Shown here one piece after another: positions 1 to 9,897 of a stretch of 64,000 nucleotides of DNA. The notes below the pieces were generated by a model. The model did no database searches, had not been told where the DNA came from, and saw only the letters and a program-made list of their open reading frames with translations. Source of the DNA: Bdellovibrio sp. ZAP7 (GTDB taxonomy: Bacteria; Bdellovibrionota; FAC87; UBA2466); NCBI GenBank assembly GCA_945878405.1, contig CAMCTJ010000006.1:1-64000 (forward strand), read 5' to 3'. The translations under genes and the position numbers were made by a program. How positions within the stretch are numbered: the stretch's first letter is position 1; each line of letters opens with the position of its first letter.

Positions 1-948
1 TTCCCTATCCCCGCGGTCTCTCATCTGGTTTTAACCACCGGACGATTGCCCCGCCATCTCCCTTGGACCAATGACCTTTTCTGGGATCGTTCTGGAGTTT
101 TAGGTAAGCGCAATCGCTTTCATCCAGTAGATAAGCTCACTCCATCGGATTTTTCTAATATTTTGACTCCGCTTACTCCCTCACTTTTGAGAAAAATTCC
201 CGGGCCTCCAAACTCTAAGCTAGTAATAGCCCCAAAAGCGGATGAAGCCTTTCCTTTGGCAAGCCCCACTAATGAAAGTCGTATTTTAACGGGAATTCCA
301 CCTGCTCATTTAGGTTCCGAAAGATGGGTGACCGACGGCATTCTCTCTTTCCTTACTACCGAGCCGGATTGGAGAGTGGTTCTGGCAAGTTTTGATAATT
401 CTTCTTCAGATTTCTCTCAATCAGATGAACAACTGGGACGACTTTTAGATTATCTCGAACAGAAATCATTATTGAGCGAAACTGCGATTATCCTAACCTC
501 TCACTCGCAAGTCTCATCGAAATCTCCTGCTCTGAGGTACTATCTAAAAAACAAAGACTTGAAGTCAGTCTTAAAGTTTTCTTCCAACTTAAAAAACACC
601 CCTGGCGTAACTGAAATTTATTATAAAAGAGAGATTTCAGGACGGTTTTATTACATTAGGACGTTTCGTTTATCTCCTCAAAAAAATGAAACACCAGCGC
701 TCCTTCAAACTTTGGCCAGTGAGCGCTCTCCTGACGTGATAGGATTTTTTGAGGCCCCCCCCAAAAACATCGCCCTTCTGGTTTGGTCACCCAATCTTCG
801 CTTTGACAATCCAGTCATCAAAAATCAAATCGAGCAAACACAAATACGTTTCGTGGATATTCACCCGGTAGTTTTGGGACTTTTAGGACTCCCGGAAGAT
901 TCAAGCCTGGATGGAAGTGCTCTTGGAATTAAGAGTCTTATTTATTAA
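1..948 (+). CDS. C-terminal part of an alkaline phosphatase/phosphodiesterase superfamily-like protein (5' end outside window)
   Basis: Frame 1 is open from base 1 (FPIPAVSHLVLTTGRLPRHLPW...); the TTG at 46 is unlikely to be the true start. The C-terminal '...VDIHPVVLGLLGLPEDSSLDG' resembles the type I phosphodiesterase/nucleotide pyrophosphatase C-terminus. Family call is weak. Confidence 0.5.
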   Translation, partial: FPIPAVSHLVLTTGRLPRHLPWTNDLFWDRSGVLGKRNRFHPVDKLTPSDFSNILTPLTPSLLRKIPGPPNSKLVIAPKADEAFPLASPTNESRILTGIPPAHLGSERWVTDGILSFLTTEPDWRVVLASFDNSSSDFSQSDEQLGRLLDYLEQKSLLSETAIILTSHSQVSSKSPALRYYLKNKDLKSVLKFSSNLKNTPGVTEIYYKREISGRFYYIRTFRLSPQKNETPALLQTLASERSPDVIGFFEAPPKNIALLVWSPNLRFDNPVIKNQIEQTQIRFVDIHPVVLGLLGLPEDSSLDGSALGIKSLIY

Positions 949-1309
949 TGTGTTCAGCTCGGATGATGGTCTTGATATTTCCACGAACGTTGAAATCGCC
1001 TTCAACCACCATAGACCAGGGGGAACAGGCTTCGACTAACTCAGTAAGAATTTTGTTCACTGCCGCTTCGTGAAAAATACGCTGATTTCGATAAGAGTTG
1101 ATGTAAAGCTTTAACGATTTTAATTCTACGCAAGAGGCTTTGGGTTCGTATTTGATTTTAATAATTCCAAAATCCGGGAAGCCGCTGCGGGGACACAAAG
1201 CAGTCCATTCGGGGCAGGTAAACTCAATGGAGTAACGCCGAGTTTGATCAGGATTTTCAAAAACTTCTAAACTAGCCGGAGCATCGGGTGAAAACTCAAA
1301 TTCATTCAT
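938..1309 (-). CDS. queF: NADPH-dependent 7-cyano-7-deazaguanine reductase, QueF type I
   Basis: 123 aa with 'EFTCPEWTALCPRSGFPDFGIIKIKYEPKASCVELKSLKLYINSYRNQRIFHE', the QueF signature. Confidence 0.92.
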   Translation of the reverse strand: MNEFEFSPDAPASLEVFENPDQTRRYSIEFTCPEWTALCPRSGFPDFGIIKIKYEPKASCVELKSLKLYINSYRNQRIFHEAAVNKILTELVEACSPWSMVVEGDFNVRGNIKTIIRAEHINK

Positions 1310-1321
1310 GGAGGGGATATA

Positions 1322-2068
1322 TTACAGGGGGGCTCTCAAAGCAAGCCCTAGCCTACCACCCATTAGCTTAAATCTGCTCTCACCAACCGTATTAACAAAG
1401 AACCAGGCATGGGCTTCGAGCTCCCAATCCCCTCGAACTTTCCAAGTCATGGAGGGCCCAGCCACAACAAACAAGAATTTAGAGGGAGTAAAGTCGTAAT
1501 TGGAAATCCCCCCACCATCTCCAACCATTTGCTCAGCACTGGTCGGATGAAAATACTCAATACCAAAATCAAAATGGCCGGCCATCAGCGGGACCCCAAC
1601 CATCCCTTGAACAAAAGGACCTTTTTGAGTGTGAAGGTAGAGCGAAAAGGGATCGTCAATGGTCGTAGTAGTACTTCCTAAAAAACGGCCCACTGACAGG
1701 CTTTGATATCCAAAACTTCCTTGGATTCTCAAGTTCGGATTGAGAGATTTTTCTACTTGGAGAGCGAAAGACCATCCAAGCCCTCCAGAATAGCCATCTT
1801 GATAATCAACAGTACTGATCGCGCCAAGTCCGCCTGTTTGGAAGCCCATACGCCATGGATTGGGAGGAGAAATAATAACTTGGGATTCAGTAGGTCCAGA
1901 GGGAGGCTCTAAGACCACGGTTTCAACCGGCGTGGCGGGCAGAGGAGTTTCGGTTTTTGCTGAACCCTCTGCCCCCTCAGAAACCTCGTTACCCAACTCA
2001 AAGTCGAACTCACCTGCAAAGATATTTGCAGAACTCACGATTAAGAGAATGTAACAAAAAACCTTCAT
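1322..2068 (-). CDS. Signal-peptide-bearing outer-membrane beta-barrel-like protein
   Basis: Start moved to MKVFCYILLIVSSANIFAG (signal peptide). Alternating aromatic/glycine segments (GGLGWSFALQVEKSLNPNLRIQGSFGYQSLSVG...). ATGA overlap with the upstream gene. Confidence 0.6.
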   Translation of the reverse strand: MKVFCYILLIVSSANIFAGEFDFELGNEVSEGAEGSAKTETPLPATPVETVVLEPPSGPTESQVIISPPNPWRMGFQTGGLGAISTVDYQDGYSGGLGWSFALQVEKSLNPNLRIQGSFGYQSLSVGRFLGSTTTTIDDPFSLYLHTQKGPFVQGMVGVPLMAGHFDFGIEYFHPTSAEQMVGDGGGISNYDFTPSKFLFVVAGPSMTWKVRGDWELEAHAWFFVNTVGESRFKLMGGRLGLALRAPL

Positions 2069-3915
2069 CGACTTTTCCAAATTCGTCTTCCGCCCCAAAC
2101 AGTGCTTATCAACCAAAGCAAGAAAATACCAATGGTTGGAAATCCCGTTTCCGCGTTTCCCGGATTTACATTCGCGCACCCCTGAAACCCTACTTTCAGA
2201 ATCTTTTTATCTTCATCCTGAAAAGCCCCCGTCAGGCTACCTAAAAACTTTCTTTCATCAAAAAGCAGAGTTCGAATGGTCTTTTCATTTACTCCCCCGT
2301 TGAGACTTCTATCCGCTTGCACCAGGGCTTCCACAGAATCGATAAATCCCGGCGTGGTGGAAAGATAAAACAAGCTTTTCAAAGCGATGAGATCAACAGT
2401 TGTGGCTCCCAACGTATCTCGAAGCTCCCAAAGCGCGGAGGCCCATACCCATCCCGGAGTATGAGGATCGGAGTAAGCTGTGGAGTCACTAAACACTTTC
2501 TTCTCACTAAGGTTTCTCTGTGACGTTTGATAATCTCCTGAAAACGCATATTCCCCGACCGTGTGAGTATCTTGACCGCTGTTTTGGGAGGAATAACTTG
2601 CACCGAAGTAGTCTGAGTATCCTTCATGGATCACGTCACCTAGTCTGAGTTGATCAGCAGCTCCGAATTCAATCCCCGTGATCATGTCGGTAACATAATG
2701 CTGGTACTCATGCGCACTGATGAGAGCTTCACGAGCAAAAGAACCACCGGGATCGCCATTTAGGCTCGGACAAGCAGAAGTTTTTCCGTAACGTAAGAAG
2801 ACAAGGCATCTATCGATACTTCCACTGTTATCACAAGCCCCCGCAATGTATGCCGCGTTATTCAATTGGGTTGTTTTGGTAATTGATCCGTCACCATTTG
2901 GGCAAGTTTGGATTGCCTTAGCCATAAAATTTACAAAAACAGGAATGGGGTCGTAAGGAAAACTGAGTTCACTCCCAAAACTCGCCGCTTTGGCATCGAG
3001 CCAAGTTCTAAAGCTGGTGAGATGGTAATACACATTTCCCGAATCCACTTTTTGGTTCGGGCAGTTAGCGTCGCTGGCTGAACATTGATAGGAATAATTA
3101 GAGGCACTTGTTAAATCAATTAAATTGGTGGAACCAACATCCGAGTAGTTCTCCCCTGGTTCTCTGTCGTGCCTCACATACACATACCCATTTTTTAAAA
3201 TCCCGGTTTCCTCCGAGGGTACATTCTGAGGGATTCCTCCGCCCGAGGCTCCCGCTGGAAAAGGCTTGAATACGTTCAGATTAACCGTTGCTCTCTCACC
3301 CTCCGGCTCTCTCCAGTGCCGCATCACTTTCTTTTCTTCTAAAAGGCGAGAATTTTCCAAAGAAACAATTCCCCGCTTGAGCATTTCATCTCCTCGAGGA
3401 ACGGCTTCCACCTCAAAAGCCCATTCAGCGGTGTTTTGCTCTTCGTCTAACCAAATTCCCAGCCTTCCCTTTGAACTTCCCGTAAAGGATGCTCTTCCAA
3501 AAAGAATCGCAGCCGCTTCATTTTTTCTCTCTTCCCAGGAAGTTCTTAAAGGCATGACAGGGATTTCCACTGACTTTCTCAGGGTACTAGTTAGGTAATC
3601 TACATAGCCCGCTTTGTTGTAGTGAACCCTCAAGTGCTGGTAAAAAATCGGATAGTCTTGAAAAAAAAGATCGTAGGTTAAGTGGACATGGCTGGAGTCT
3701 TCTTGTCTTTTGGAAAGTTTCCATTCGATATTTTTAAGAATTCGAAACTCGTCTCTAATTGCTTTTTCAACGGCATCAAATTCTGAAAGGCGAACGCCAA
3801 ACGAATCAAACGAAACCGCTTTTGGAAACCCAGATTCAAATCGCAAATCAATAGAAAAACCTGTCAAGGAACAGAAAAACAGCACCACTAAAAATGTGCG
3901 GAGCGTAAAAATCAA
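2065..3915 (-). CDS. Secreted gluzincin metallopeptidase (M36/M4-like) with C-terminal TM/basic tail
   Basis: N-terminal signal (MIFTLRTFLVVLFFCSLTGFS), HEYQH zinc motif followed by HEGYSDYFG, and C-terminus FPTIGIFLLWLISTVWGGRRIWKSR. Confidence 0.75.
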   Translation of the reverse strand: MIFTLRTFLVVLFFCSLTGFSIDLRFESGFPKAVSFDSFGVRLSEFDAVEKAIRDEFRILKNIEWKLSKRQEDSSHVHLTYDLFFQDYPIFYQHLRVHYNKAGYVDYLTSTLRKSVEIPVMPLRTSWEERKNEAAAILFGRASFTGSSKGRLGIWLDEEQNTAEWAFEVEAVPRGDEMLKRGIVSLENSRLLEEKKVMRHWREPEGERATVNLNVFKPFPAGASGGGIPQNVPSEETGILKNGYVYVRHDREPGENYSDVGSTNLIDLTSASNYSYQCSASDANCPNQKVDSGNVYYHLTSFRTWLDAKAASFGSELSFPYDPIPVFVNFMAKAIQTCPNGDGSITKTTQLNNAAYIAGACDNSGSIDRCLVFLRYGKTSACPSLNGDPGGSFAREALISAHEYQHYVTDMITGIEFGAADQLRLGDVIHEGYSDYFGASYSSQNSGQDTHTVGEYAFSGDYQTSQRNLSEKKVFSDSTAYSDPHTPGWVWASALWELRDTLGATTVDLIALKSLFYLSTTPGFIDSVEALVQADRSLNGGVNEKTIRTLLFDERKFLGSLTGAFQDEDKKILKVGFQGCANVNPGNAETGFPTIGIFLLWLISTVWGGRRIWKSR

Positions 3916-4006
3916 TTTAAAATCCTGTTTGGGTTGAGGTCGTTCTTTATATTACAATAGTAAATCTGGACCCGTTACTTAAATTTCCTTTTTAAAAGAT
4001 TCGCTT

Positions 4007-4501
4007 ATGGCACTAGTTTGGACAGTTCAATTTCTACAGTTTCTTGGTAAAGACAAAACGGATTTCCAAATTGCTCTGGGAATTAGCACTGGAATGATGC
4101 TGGGCCTCGTCCCTGTCACAACGCTGCATTGGTTTCTTTTCCTAGTTTTTGTCTTCGCTTTAAGAATGAACCTGCTGGCAACTATCTGTTCGGCACTGTT
4201 TTTTTCCACTCTATCTTTTGTGATTTCCACGCCGCTCGAATCTTTTGGCTTTTGGGCGCTGACGTCTCATACAAGTTTGATTCCAGTGTATGTTAAGGCC
4301 TATCACTCACCTATTATTCCCTTCACCGCTTTTCACCACACAGATGTCATGGGGGGAACTCTCCTAGGGACTCTATTATTCTTCCCTGTACTTCTCATGG
4401 CACAGCGAATGACTCATAAATACAGAAACTCGCTGCACGCCTTTTGGCTCTCAACCAGAATTCAACGAGCTTATGTTCATTACAGGAGATTCTCCCATTA
4501 A
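4007..4501 (+). CDS. TIGR03546-type membrane protein (DUF2062-related)
   Basis: 164 aa hydrophobic protein 'FLGKDKTDFQIALGISTGMMLGLVPVTTLHWFLFLVFVFALRMNL', immediately followed by a TIGR03545-like ORF. Confidence 0.7.
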   Translation: MALVWTVQFLQFLGKDKTDFQIALGISTGMMLGLVPVTTLHWFLFLVFVFALRMNLLATICSALFFSTLSFVISTPLESFGFWALTSHTSLIPVYVKAYHSPIIPFTAFHHTDVMGGTLLGTLLFFPVLLMAQRMTHKYRNSLHAFWLSTRIQRAYVHYRRFSH

Positions 4502-6245
4502 TTCAAAAAAATTTATTATTAGACCTAAGGGCCTACTGATTTTGGGACTCGCTGGTTTTTCTGTTTATCTTTACTCTCGATTCGTTTTTGACACACAGGT
4601 CAAAATGTTTTTAGAGAGTGAACTTTCACAATTAAATGGCGCAAAAGTTAATATTGGTTCGATTGATAGTGACCTTCTCAAAGGTAAATTCACCCTCTCA
4701 AACATTGAGTTTGGAAATCCCATCACCCCGATGCGAAACACATTTCAAATCGGTAAAGTGACCACCCGTTTCGCAATTGCCCCCCTTTTTAGACGCAAAC
4801 TTCACATCCAAGATATGGAGATAGAAGGAGTGAAGTATTGGACACAAAGGCAAGAACCTGGAAATTTCGCAGATGATATCTCTGCTGCAATGGTGAGAGC
4901 TGCTCTGTTAGACCGAGCTTCAACCGGTATTTACTCTGGTATCCGAAATGAACTTCTGGACAACCCACTTCGCCACTTAGGTCAACTAGGTTCAGGTTTT
5001 ACTCTGTCTTCAAAATTAGGAATTATCTCCGATAAACTTCAATCGGTAAGAAACTTACGGGGAATCTTAGGCACATTGAGGGACAAAGAACCTGAGTGGG
5101 ATAGACAAAAATCGGAACTTCCTTCCCCTGCAGTTATTTCGGGGCTTCGGCAACGCTTTAGAACAGACAAGGCGACACAAGAGGAAATCGAAAACCGTAT
5201 CCAATCGATTCAAAGTGGCTTGGACGACTTAACTAAAGATATCTCAGAAATATCTTCTCAACTTTCGGGAGCGGATCAACACCTCAGTAACGACATTGCG
5301 GTTGTGAGAAACGAACTAGGGCTTCCCAATACAAACCACAAAGACATCACGAACTTGGTTTTTGGACCAGCCTGGCTCGGATTTCTTGAAAAGCTTTCTT
5401 ACTGGCTCGAATATAGCCGTTCCAGAAGCCCGGTAGCGACTAATACGGATACCTATTCAATTGCTGTTTATAAACACGATCGTTTCCGCGCCATTCGCTT
5501 TGGAAAGGTGGGTGCAACCCCCGCGTTCATTCTCCAGCAGGCAACGATTAAATCGGGAGGAGATAAGAATGGCTCGGAAATAAAAATTGATGGGACCATT
5601 CGCGGTATTAATACGAATCCACGGCTCTACGGAAAACCTTCCACCATTGAAATTAGCGCAGACTACCCCGAGAAAGGGTTCCGTCACCTCGAGCTAAAAG
5701 CAGTAATCGACCACACTCAGGAAATTCCCCAAGAAACAATCAATCTGTCTATCGGCGCTTTCAAACTTTTAGATTGGCCCATCAGCAGAACTCCAGACGT
5801 TCAACTCGAGATTGATAAGGCCAGAGCGGGTCTCAATTTAAATGGAGACTTCACCGGAAATGAAATCAATCTCAAATGGGATATTTCACTATCAGAAGCT
5901 GAGTACGGCATTCACTCCCGATTCAGACAAGTAGAACAAGCTTTGGAGCAAATGCTATCCGGGCTCTACTCGTTTGATGTCCAAGGAAACATTACAGGAC
6001 CTCTAGACTCGCTTAGTTTCGATTCCTCCAGCGGTTTAGGCCGCCGACTAGCTGAAGGCCTCAAGTCCGAATTTAAACATGAATATGAAGCTTTAAATGA
6101 GGCTATCTCTAACGAAACCAAAAACCTATTTCCTCCCTTAAAAGAGGAAATCTCGGTTAGGCTAAGAAAGCTACAGGAAGAGACCTTGCCGGCTTTTCAG
6201 CAAACCCTCAAACAACTCCAAGCTATTCAAGCCCTAGCTTCCTGA
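4473..6245 (+). CDS. TIGR03545-type protein (AsmA-like/large periplasmic, N-terminal TM)
   Basis: N-terminal TM (GLLILGLAGFSVYLYSRF), 'LNGAKVNIGSIDSDLLKGKFTLSNIEFGNP' AsmA-like opening; overlaps the TIGR03546-like partner. Confidence 0.65.
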   Translation: MFITGDSPINSKKFIIRPKGLLILGLAGFSVYLYSRFVFDTQVKMFLESELSQLNGAKVNIGSIDSDLLKGKFTLSNIEFGNPITPMRNTFQIGKVTTRFAIAPLFRRKLHIQDMEIEGVKYWTQRQEPGNFADDISAAMVRAALLDRASTGIYSGIRNELLDNPLRHLGQLGSGFTLSSKLGIISDKLQSVRNLRGILGTLRDKEPEWDRQKSELPSPAVISGLRQRFRTDKATQEEIENRIQSIQSGLDDLTKDISEISSQLSGADQHLSNDIAVVRNELGLPNTNHKDITNLVFGPAWLGFLEKLSYWLEYSRSRSPVATNTDTYSIAVYKHDRFRAIRFGKVGATPAFILQQATIKSGGDKNGSEIKIDGTIRGINTNPRLYGKPSTIEISADYPEKGFRHLELKAVIDHTQEIPQETINLSIGAFKLLDWPISRTPDVQLEIDKARAGLNLNGDFTGNEINLKWDISLSEAEYGIHSRFRQVEQALEQMLSGLYSFDVQGNITGPLDSLSFDSSSGLGRRLAEGLKSEFKHEYEALNEAISNETKNLFPPLKEEISVRLRKLQEETLPAFQQTLKQLQAIQALAS

Positions 6246-6247
6246 TT

Positions 6248-7870
6248 CTACTGTAGGAAAGCTGGTAACCGCTTATCTCTCAAGATTACTTTGGCCGCGA
6301 TATAACCGGGAGAACCCATAACTCCGCCGCCGGGATGGCAACCTGAGCCGCACATATATAGGTTTTTCACAGGTGTTCTGAAGTTTGCGTACTTCGGAAT
6401 CGGCCGCATGAAAAACAGCTGATTCAAAGTCATTTCTCCGTGGAAAATATTTCCTCCAGTAAGACCAAAATCATTTTGCAGGTCTAAGGGGCTAACAACC
6501 TGAAAATGCTCAACTGAAGATTCAAAATTAGGTGCGTATTCGTTTACGATTTTGAACACCCGTTTTGCAAACTCATCTTTCTCAGCCTTGCCCCAACCTT
6601 TTCCATCCGTTCTTTCTAAGGGAGCGTATTGAACAAACATTGACATCAAATGCTTTCCAGGAGGAGTCAACGTGTTGTCTACGGTAGAGGGAATAGTCAT
6701 TTCGATGACTGGGTTTTCAGAGGGAATCCCTTTACGAGCATCTTCAAATGCTCTTTCCATGTATTCAATCGTAGGAGCAATATGAATCGTTCCACGATGC
6801 TGGGGCCCAGCTTCTTTTCCAGGAAGCGCGGTGAAGCTTGGTAGCTCGTTCAATGCTACGTTGATTTTAATCACGCCACTTCGGTACTTAATTTTCTTGA
6901 TGCCATCCGTAAATTCAGTGGGAAGGTGTTCTTCTCCCAGCATTTGCAAGAAGGTGCGATTAGGATCGGCATTCGAAATCACTTTCTTTGCAAAGAATTC
7001 TCGACCGTCTTTTAAAGCAACGCCGCGTGCCTCGCCATCTTTCACTAAGATTTTCTCAACATCTGCATTAGTGATGATCTTTCCACCCACGGATTCAAAA
7101 GATCTCGCCAGAGCCTGGGTCAAACCACCCATTCCGCCTCGGACATATCCCCAAACGCCTGGTCGCCCTTCCGTTTCACCCATCACATGGTGAAAGAGAA
7201 CGTACGCAGTTCCTGGAGTACATGGCCCAGCCCAAGCTCCAATCACTCCATCGGTAGCCATACGTACTTTGAGCTCTTCAGATTCGAACCACATATCTAG
7301 ATAATCTGAAACGCTCATTGCAAAAACTTTAAGGTGCTCGTAGATATCCCTGCCTAAACCTTTTACTCGAACCAATAGCTTTAAGCTCTCAATGAGATCA
7401 CGAGGATTTCTGCTCGTTGGATCCGGTGGCACCATATTCAGAAGGGGCTGAACAAATTGAGAAAGCTCTTCCAGCTTTTTTTCAAATTCGGGGTATTTTT
7501 CTGCGTCTTTTTTTGAAAACTTAGCAATTTCTTCGCAGGTTTTTTTCTGATCTCGCCAAAACATCAAATATCGATTGTCCGGATAAGGAGAAAAAGAAGA
7601 GGGATTTCTTTCCAAGATCTCATATCCAAACTTTTTTAGTTCTAAATCGCGAATAATTTCGGGTCGGAACAAACTGCAAACGTAGCTAGTAGTAGAGACT
7701 TTGTACCCCGGAAATACTTCCTCAGTAACACACGCTCCGCCAACAATATAGCGGCGCTCTAAAACAAGCGTGTTGAGACCGGCTCTTTGAAGATAATTAG
7801 CGGTCACTAAGCCATTATGGCCTCCACCGACGATGATGGCGTCAAACCGATCAGCTGAGTTAATATTCAC
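6248..7870 (-). CDS. FAD-dependent oxidoreductase, phytoene desaturase/PYROXD2-like
   Basis: Rossmann motif DAIIVGGGHNGLVTANYLQRAGLNTLVLERR and C-terminal 'NLYMCGSGCHPGGGVMGSPGYIAAKVIL'. Confidence 0.88.
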   Translation of the reverse strand: MNINSADRFDAIIVGGGHNGLVTANYLQRAGLNTLVLERRYIVGGACVTEEVFPGYKVSTTSYVCSLFRPEIIRDLELKKFGYEILERNPSSFSPYPDNRYLMFWRDQKKTCEEIAKFSKKDAEKYPEFEKKLEELSQFVQPLLNMVPPDPTSRNPRDLIESLKLLVRVKGLGRDIYEHLKVFAMSVSDYLDMWFESEELKVRMATDGVIGAWAGPCTPGTAYVLFHHVMGETEGRPGVWGYVRGGMGGLTQALARSFESVGGKIITNADVEKILVKDGEARGVALKDGREFFAKKVISNADPNRTFLQMLGEEHLPTEFTDGIKKIKYRSGVIKINVALNELPSFTALPGKEAGPQHRGTIHIAPTIEYMERAFEDARKGIPSENPVIEMTIPSTVDNTLTPPGKHLMSMFVQYAPLERTDGKGWGKAEKDEFAKRVFKIVNEYAPNFESSVEHFQVVSPLDLQNDFGLTGGNIFHGEMTLNQLFFMRPIPKYANFRTPVKNLYMCGSGCHPGGGVMGSPGYIAAKVILRDKRLPAFLQ

Positions 7871-7948
7871 GATTAGCCCCCTTCGCTAGAACAAATTAAG
7901 ACGGAGTCTTATCGTGGTTTTAGAGGCTCGGCAAGCTTTGTAACGCAA

Positions 7949-9754
7949 TCAACCTCGAGATTTAAGGCGCCGCAGCAAATTCAAGTCACTTGAGTTTTTT
8001 GCAAAATCTAAAGCGGCTTCTAGTTCGTCCGGGTCGTCAAAATACTCAGTGGGAATTTGCAAGAGAGTTTGATGAGCATCACCCAAACGACCCGCATCGC
8101 GCTCCAAAGTGAATCGGTAGTAGTTGAGCCATTGAGGCCCGCCCCCATCCACCTTCTTTAAGATTTCTAACGCTTCAGCCTTCTTCCCCACGGCGCTATA
8201 ACACTGACACAAGTGAAAGCCCACACTCATGTCCTCTGGATTAATCTCGTGTGCTCTCAGCGCAAACTTTAGCGCCTTTTCAAAAAGGCCGTTTTCAAAA
8301 CAAAAGGTTGACTGGTAGTAATCTGTTTTTCGAGACCAACCGTCGATCTGAGATAGCTCTAAATAAATCCCTTTCGCTTCCTCGTCTTTACCCAACAGTA
8401 AAAAAGAATTTCCAATGACGGACAATGAGCTCGGGTAGAGTGACTTCATCTGAAGAATTTCATCCGCGGCTTTTTTATGGGCTGTCACCTGGTTTGTTTT
8501 GGCCAAACAAAACAATCGGTTCAATAAGGCGGGTCTTGAATGGGGATTAACCTCAAGAGCCTTATCAAAGAATTCTAAGGCATCGTCAAATTGATGAGAA
8601 ACATAGTGGAGATTCCCCTCAACTAAAAACAGGTATTCTTTTTCAAACCCCTCTTTCTCTCGCTCCCACCACTTCAGCCAACTCTCACGTGTTTGATAAA
8701 TCTTGCTCTTTTGTTGAGTCAATACCTGCAATGTCTCTCGGAAAAGAGAATCAAAAAAGAAAGCTTGTTCATCCCACAAATGAAGCACTCGATCCACCAG
8801 CGTTTCTTTAAACAGAAACCCTTCCCTCGCTAATTCATTCACTGTCTCAAACTGCGAAAAGAACTGGCTGTCTATTTCAAGAAAACCAACTCGTTCGGGG
8901 TTCACAAAACAGAGATGATATAAATGCCTGATGGTTGATTCAAAATCCGGCACAGTAATGGAACATCGAGTAAACCACTGAATCTCACTCATCCAATAAA
9001 GACAAGCACGGGTTTCTTCATCGATTGATAGATCGCTCGTTAAAAGACGCTGTCCCAGCGGCTTAGCCCACTCCCATTGCCCTCTAGAAATGAGATTCAG
9101 CAATAGAAACGGAACTCCCCCTTCGCGTTGAATGGAATCCGTCAGGGTCTCGATATAGCGACTATAAATATGAGGTTCAAAAGGCTTAGAAAGACTCGCT
9201 TCCAAAAGTCGTCGAGCAGGCTTAGAGAGGGGATTTCTACTGTCATTGGCAATTTGAAAAACCTTCCAAAACAAGCTAGACACCGAAGTGGCCGCATCAG
9301 CAATTTCTTGAATAGAAAAATCGTCCACTGAGAACTCGGGCTTCTGTATATATTCTCTCGCCCTCTCCTCCCCGCTTCTAAAAATGAAAGCTTCCTGAAG
9401 AGCTTCTTTAGATGTTCGAGGGGCATGGCTTACAAGGAATCTCAACTCCACCAAGCTCACTAATTGATTCAGGACTTCTCTTTCTCTGGGGGTGGGATTT
9501 TGCCTGAGATAGTCTTTCACTTCATGCAGAAGAAGAGAATCAGATGTTAGATCGTTTTTCGAAAAAAGAGTCAGGAAACGATTCTTAGGTCTTCGAAATC
9601 TTGAAAAAAATTTCCACTTCCAAAAAACAGCTTCTGCCAAGAAAACCGTGGCTAGAAAAGAAATAGCACCCATCTGCTTAGACAAGATCCCTGCGAACAG
9701 AGCGAGTCCCCACACGACAGATAAGATTACTGTTAGAGCAAAACGTACCTTCAA
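7949..9754 (-). CDS. TPR-repeat membrane-anchored protein
   Basis: Two N-terminal hydrophobic segments and TPR-like units (YLFLVEGNLHYVSHQFDDALEFFDKALEVNPHSRPALL; FENGLFEKALKFALRAHEINPEDM). Confidence 0.7.
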   Translation of the reverse strand: MKVRFALTVILSVVWGLALFAGILSKQMGAISFLATVFLAEAVFWKWKFFSRFRRPKNRFLTLFSKNDLTSDSLLLHEVKDYLRQNPTPREREVLNQLVSLVELRFLVSHAPRTSKEALQEAFIFRSGEERAREYIQKPEFSVDDFSIQEIADAATSVSSLFWKVFQIANDSRNPLSKPARRLLEASLSKPFEPHIYSRYIETLTDSIQREGGVPFLLLNLISRGQWEWAKPLGQRLLTSDLSIDEETRACLYWMSEIQWFTRCSITVPDFESTIRHLYHLCFVNPERVGFLEIDSQFFSQFETVNELAREGFLFKETLVDRVLHLWDEQAFFFDSLFRETLQVLTQQKSKIYQTRESWLKWWEREKEGFEKEYLFLVEGNLHYVSHQFDDALEFFDKALEVNPHSRPALLNRLFCLAKTNQVTAHKKAADEILQMKSLYPSSLSVIGNSFLLLGKDEEAKGIYLELSQIDGWSRKTDYYQSTFCFENGLFEKALKFALRAHEINPEDMSVGFHLCQCYSAVGKKAEALEILKKVDGGGPQWLNYYRFTLERDAGRLGDAHQTLLQIPTEYFDDPDELEAALDFAKNSSDLNLLRRLKSRG

Positions 9755-9897
9755 AACAGCTCCTTGAAGTCACGCTTCTGCGACTTCGAATTCCAGGAGG
9801 CTATACAGCAAGGGGAATGCCATCAGAACTACTTCATTTCAAGCTTGTATTCGTAAAGTATACGCTGGACGTGGTCAGAAGTGCCCTATTTCGCATC

